DNA of 6,845 bases, taken from contig DDIP01000192.1 in NCBI GenBank assembly GCA_002338605.1, positions 1 to 6,845 of the forward strand, written 5' to 3'. Source of the DNA: Proteobacteria bacterium UBA1847 (lineage in GTDB: Bacteria; Pseudomonadota; Gammaproteobacteria; Steroidobacterales; Woeseiaceae). The stretch's first letter is position 1. Each line of letters begins with the position of its first letter. The notes under the pieces are model-generated. The model saw only the letters and a program-made list of their open reading frames with translations. It did no database searches and was not told the DNA's origin. Positions 5,177-6,845 of the stretch are shown piece after piece. The position numbers were made by a program, and so were the translations under genes.

Positions 5177-6845
5177 GTGTCGATATTTCAGGAATTACAG
5201 CGTCGCAACGTCATACGAGTCGCCGTCGCCTATGCGATCGCCTCCTGGGTCTTATTGCAAATCGTCGATGTCATCTCGCCGATATTCGAATTACCGGTCT
5301 GGGCACCCCGGCTGGTGTTTGTCCTGCTGGCGGTTGGTCTTGTGCCGACTCTGATTTTTGCCTGGGTCTATGAAATTACCCCCGAGGGCGTGAAGAAGGA
5401 ATCCGAGATTGACCATTCACAGTCAATCGCCGGGACGACCGGCAAGAAGCTGAACGTCATCATTGCCGTGTCGCTGGTTGTTGCGGTCGGCCTGCTACTT
5501 ACCGATCGTTTCCAGCCGAGTTCTGACGTATCCACCAGTGTTGCCGAAGCCAGCGAGACGGGCGAGGTGGAGAACCTGGCGCCGAGTTCGATCGCTGTCC
5601 TGCCGTTCGTGAACATGAGCTCCGATGAGGAGCAGGAGTATTTTTCCGACGGGATCACCGAAGACATCATCACCGATCTGTCCAAGGTCACCGCCTTGTC
5701 CGTCGTCGCCCGCAACACGGCCTTTACCTTCAAGGGCCGCGCCGTGGACGTCGCTGAAACCGCCGGACGCATGAACCTGACCCATGTGGTCGAGGGCAGC
5801 GTCCGCAAATCCGGCAGCCGCCTGCGGATCAATGCCCAGCTTGTCGACGGGGCGACGGGGCATCCGCTCTGGGCCGATCGGTTCGACCGCGACCTGACCG
5901 ACATATTCGCGCTTCAGGACGAGATTACCCATGCGATCGTCTCGGCGCTCAAGGTGCGGCTTGTGCCGGCCGAACACGAGGCGATCCGCGCCCGTCCGAC
6001 CGACAATCCGCAGGCCTATGAAATCTATTTGCAGGCGCGCCACCACCATTTGCGGCTGGACAGGAAGAATTATCAGATCGCCGGGCGGCTGGCGAGGCAG
6101 GCGCTGGAGATCGATCCCAATTATGATCGCGCCTGGGCGCTTCTGGCGATCAGTCAGGCCGGGCTCTATGGCCTGGCCTCATCCGGAGACAACGGGCTGG
6201 ACGCGGCCGAGCGCGCCCTCGCGCTCAACCCTGATCTGGCCGAAGCGATAGCGGCCAAAGCCCGTGTTCTGGCCGGGTTGGGGCGCTTCGAAGAGGCGCT
6301 TCCCCTGCACGAGCGGTCGCTCGAACTCGATCCCGAATCTTATGACGTGCTGTTCCTTTACGGGCGCACCTGTTTCCAGCTTGGGCGCCATGCAGACGCC
6401 ATCGTGCACCTGGAACGTGCAACGGACCTTTTTCCCGACGCGATCCCGGCCGTGGCGTCGGTGGAAATGTGCTATAGGGCAACCGGTCAGACAGAAAAGG
6501 CGCAGGGCGCGGTTCGCCGTGCGCAAGCGCGTCTGGATCGCGCCCTGGCGCGCGATGCGACGGATACCTATTCGCTGATGTATAAGATCATTGGCCTTGC
6601 CCATCTGGGAGAGGTCGATCAGGCCAAGCAAATGGTTCTGCGGCTCAAGGCGATCGAGCCCGAGGATCCCAGCATTGACTACAACATCGGCTGTGCCATG
6701 GCCCTGCTGGGCGAGACGGAGACCGCACTCGACTGGATCGAAAGAAGTCTTCCGCGCGTCGATCCCTCCGCCTTCTCGGTTTGGATGAAACGGGACACCG
6801 ACCTCGACTCCCTTCGCGACAGCCGGCGTTTCCGCCAGCTGACGG
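5177..6845 (+). CDS. Membrane-anchored TolB-like domain / TPR protein, 3' partial
   Basis: Reading from GTG at 5177 gives 556 codons with no stop before the window edge. The start is chosen because the peptide MSIFQELQRRNVIRVAVAYA is the standard N-terminus of this family; no in-frame ATG lies near it. Residues 14-32, 43-66 and 92-109 are hydrophobic, with at least the last two probably membrane-spanning. A low-complexity acidic linker (112-135) follows. Residues 137-265 form the TolB N-terminal-like (FlgO-like) domain, with SIAVLPFVNMSSD, then EYFSDGITEDIITDLSKV, then VVARNTAFTFKG and VEGSVRKSG. From about 297 to 530 come several TPR-like helical pairs (ALEIDPNYDRAW, ALALNPDLAEA, SLELDPESYDV). 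The final visible stretch DSLRDSRRFRQLT is usually very close to the C-terminus, so little is probably missing. Relatives are often annotated as adenylate cyclase, but no cyclase domain is present. Its role, perhaps as an envelope scaffold, is unknown. GC is higher after about 5700. Confidence 0.85.
   Translation, partial: MSIFQELQRRNVIRVAVAYAIASWVLLQIVDVISPIFELPVWAPRLVFVLLAVGLVPTLIFAWVYEITPEGVKKESEIDHSQSIAGTTGKKLNVIIAVSLVVAVGLLLTDRFQPSSDVSTSVAEASETGEVENLAPSSIAVLPFVNMSSDEEQEYFSDGITEDIITDLSKVTALSVVARNTAFTFKGRAVDVAETAGRMNLTHVVEGSVRKSGSRLRINAQLVDGATGHPLWADRFDRDLTDIFALQDEITHAIVSALKVRLVPAEHEAIRARPTDNPQAYEIYLQARHHHLRLDRKNYQIAGRLARQALEIDPNYDRAWALLAISQAGLYGLASSGDNGLDAAERALALNPDLAEAIAAKARVLAGLGRFEEALPLHERSLELDPESYDVLFLYGRTCFQLGRHADAIVHLERATDLFPDAIPAVASVEMCYRATGQTEKAQGAVRRAQARLDRALARDATDTYSLMYKIIGLAHLGEVDQAKQMVLRLKAIEPEDPSIDYNIGCAMALLGETETALDWIERSLPRVDPSAFSVWMKRDTDLDSLRDSRRFRQLT

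Noticed and set aside
5368..6049. Minus-strand open frames of 178 and 184 codons inside the TolB/TPR gene
   Set aside because: The plus-strand frame from GTG 5177 gives a clear TolB-like/TPR protein through this region; the antisense peptides look like shadows.
5177..6845. Adenylate cyclase function for the TolB/TPR protein
   Set aside because: Relatives often carry this label, but no cyclase catalytic domain is visible; only membrane, TolB-like and TPR segments are present.

Overview
The window looks like a piece of a proteobacterial chromosome, most likely a marine-type gammaproteobacterium. The evidence is a moderate-to-high GC content, tightly packed genes, an HpaR-type regulator and aromatic-catabolic enzymes resembling the enterobacterial Hpa set, and a membrane-anchored TolB-like/TPR protein with the N-terminus common in such bacteria. 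The taxonomic placement is inference; no rRNA or marker gene is present.

Positions 2-4587 hold an aromatic meta-cleavage locus resembling the homoprotocatechuate (3,4-dihydroxyphenylacetate) pathway. A plus-strand operon enters from the left edge: an hpaE-type semialdehyde dehydrogenase (5' end missing), then a small LigA-type subunit, then a LigB-type extradiol dioxygenase. The three are joined by TAG-ATG and ATGA junctions. Convergent to it, and sharing stop-codon bases, is a minus-strand pair: hpaH (2-oxohept-3-enedioate hydratase) and hpaI (2,4-dihydroxyhept-2-enedioate aldolase). Divergent from hpaH is hpaR, a MarR-family repressor. The 98-bp gap between them carries a good sigma70-type promoter for hpaHI, overlapped by an imperfect AT-rich palindrome that could be the HpaR operator.

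The inferred flow is ring cleavage by the LigAB-type enzyme, oxidation of the ring-opened semialdehyde by HpaE, isomerisation and decarboxylation by enzymes not in the window (HpaF/HpaG equivalents, possibly upstream), hydration by HpaH, and aldol cleavage by HpaI to pyruvate plus succinic semialdehyde. The unusual point is that a two-subunit LigAB-type dioxygenase (protocatechuate/gallate dioxygenase architecture) sits directly after hpaE, where the enterobacterial operon has hpaD.

Positions 4588-6845 are flanking genes. A minus-strand DUF4442 hotdog-fold protein (probable acyl-CoA thioesterase) ends two bases from the hpaR stop. Divergent from it, a GTG-initiated gene for a membrane-anchored TolB-like/TPR protein runs off the right edge; its C-terminal part is richer in GC than the rest of the window. 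I saw no RNA gene, CRISPR array, insertion sequence or convincing intrinsic terminator. No stretch over 300 bases lacks a gene.
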